Source of the DNA: Defluviicoccus sp.
GTDB taxonomy: Bacteria; Pseudomonadota; Alphaproteobacteria; MPNO01
Reading direction: 5' to 3'
Assembly: GCA_028820945.1 (NCBI GenBank)
Contig: JAPPHW010000050.1
Span: 1-5,853, forward strand
DNA: 5,853 nucleotides
Shown here in pieces: positions 5,013 to 5,853 of this stretch. The position numbers were made by a program, and so were the translations under genes. The notes under the pieces are model-generated. The model had not been told where the DNA came from, searched no databases, and saw nothing but the letters and a program-made list of their open reading frames with translations. The stretch's first letter is position 1. Every line of letters begins with the position of its first letter.

Positions 5013-5853
5013 CTATCCGTGCTTCGCCTGCTGGTCGAAGAAGGAGGCGGTGGTCGGCAGTTGCGGCAGCTGCAGCTCGAAGGCGGTGGAGCGGATGCGG
5101 CCGCTGCGCTCGCCCCGGACCATCAGGCCCTCATAGCGGTTGGGCACCGGGTTGGGCGAGCTCGGCACGGCGTCCTCCGCGCTATAGACGGAGATGTGCA
5201 AGGTGCGCGGCCGGTCGGAGCGGTTGGGCTCGGAGCCGTGCAGGAGGCGCGTGTGCATCAGGCAGACGGCGCCCGCCGGCCCCGTGCAGATCGCCGCCGC
5301 CTTCTCCGATTCGGCGGCCACCTCGTCCGCGACCGCGCCGGTGAACGCGCCGCCGTGCCAGAGCCCGTGGATCGGGCCCCGGTGCGAGCCGGGCAGCACC
5401 TTGAGCGGGCCGTTCTCCTCCGTCACCTCGTCCACCATCAGCAGCGCGGTCACGATGTCGGCATTGCTGTGCGGGGTGAAGGGGAAGTCCTGGTGCCACT
5501 TCACCTCCGTGTGCCCGCCGGGCAGCTTGGAGTTGATCTTGGTGTGGTGCAGCTTGACGGCGGGGCCGATGAGGTCCGCCACGCAGTCGGTCATCCGGCT
5601 GTCGGCGGTCGCGCGGAAATAGGCGTCCGACACCTCGATCGGGGCGTTGACGCGCCTGAGCCCCGGCCGGTCCGCCGAATGGCCGGGCTCCAGGTCGAAT
5701 CGGGGCCGCCCGTCGGCCGTGTCGCCCCAGGGGTCGGCGTGCCGGCGGCTTTCCTCCACCCAGCCGGCGAAGTCGCGCCGGAGCTCGGCCAGCAGGGAGG
5801 CGTCCACCGCGTCCTCCACCACCACATAGCCATGCTCCCAGAAGAAGTCCCGC
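5013..5853 (-). CDS. Phytanoyl-CoA dioxygenase (PhyH) family Fe(II)/2-oxoglutarate oxygenase, 5' end outside window
   Basis: A non-haem iron oxygenase of the PhyH family. Such enzymes hydroxylate or otherwise oxidise small substrates with O2 and 2-oxoglutarate. The iron-binding triad is visible: His and Asp of WHQD (codons at 5493-5495 and 5487-5489) and the distal His of LLHGSEPN (codon 5238-5240). The Arg residues in NRSDRPRTLH, about ten residues later, are the likely 2-oxoglutarate carboxylate ligands. PLKVLPGSHRGP is another typical stretch. The frame stays open to the window edge, adding RDFFWEHGY before the first GTG at 5825. A Phe-rich then Gly-Tyr-Val-Val segment is the usual N-terminus of this family, so GTG 5825 is probably internal and only a short piece is missing. 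The substrate cannot be told. It is convergent with the coiled-coil gene, with no sign of a link to formate metabolism. Confidence 0.9.
   Translation of the reverse strand, partial: RDFFWEHGYVVVEDAVDASLLAELRRDFAGWVEESRRHADPWGDTADGRPRFDLEPGHSADRPGLRRVNAPIEVSDAYFRATADSRMTDCVADLIGPAVKLHHTKINSKLPGGHTEVKWHQDFPFTPHSNADIVTALLMVDEVTEENGPLKVLPGSHRGPIHGLWHGGAFTGAVADEVAAESEKAAAICTGPAGAVCLMHTRLLHGSEPNRSDRPRTLHISVYSAEDAVPSSPNPVPNRYEGLMVRGERSGRIRSTAFELQLPQLPTTASFFDQQAKHG

Noticed and set aside
5823..5825. GTG 5825 as the true start of the PhyH-family gene
   Set aside because: The frame stays open to the window edge, and the residues before it (RDFFWEHGY) match the usual PhyH N-terminus, so the gene continues outside.
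5013..5853. PhyH oxygenase as part of a formate dehydrogenase-linked system
   Set aside because: It is convergent, in a separate transcription unit, and belongs to a large family with varied substrates. Nothing in the sequence links it to the operon.

Overview
The window is GC-rich, densely coded DNA that looks like an alphaproteobacterium. The evidence is the FDH3-type formate dehydrogenase subunits, strong G+C codon bias, short intergenic gaps, and a promoter matching the alphaproteobacterial form (TTGACGS, 10-14 nt, GCTANAWC). The genus cannot be fixed from this sequence.

Positions 1-4592 (+ strand) hold a formate dehydrogenase operon, entered part-way through its first gene. In order: the C-terminal part of the molybdopterin catalytic subunit (5' end outside the window); a four-cluster [4Fe-4S] beta subunit; a 123-bp gap with a perfect 12-bp-stem hairpin, a pyrimidine-rich tail and a second smaller hairpin; a cytochrome b gamma subunit with a signal peptide and periplasmic N-terminal extension; an exported protein fusing a seven-blade WD40 propeller to a class I cytochrome c domain; and a 40-aa single-helix membrane microprotein coupled to it by an ATGA overlap. 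Expected electron flow is formate -> Mo-pterin -> four Fe-S clusters -> gamma haem b -> quinone. The fused cytochrome suggests an additional or alternative periplasmic electron outlet; that role is inference.

Positions 4646-5002 (+) look like a separate transcription unit: a promoter lying almost on top of an ATG (probably a leaderless mRNA), followed by a small membrane-anchored coiled-coil protein whose rod is built from 21-bp tandem DNA repeats. A short palindrome over its stop codon separates it from the convergent gene.

Positions 5013-5853 (- strand) hold most of a phytanoyl-CoA dioxygenase-family Fe(II)/2-oxoglutarate oxygenase. It runs off the right edge and appears unrelated to formate metabolism.

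The least ordinary part is 3163-4592, the WD40-cytochrome c protein plus its coupled microprotein. No stretch over 300 bp lacks a gene.
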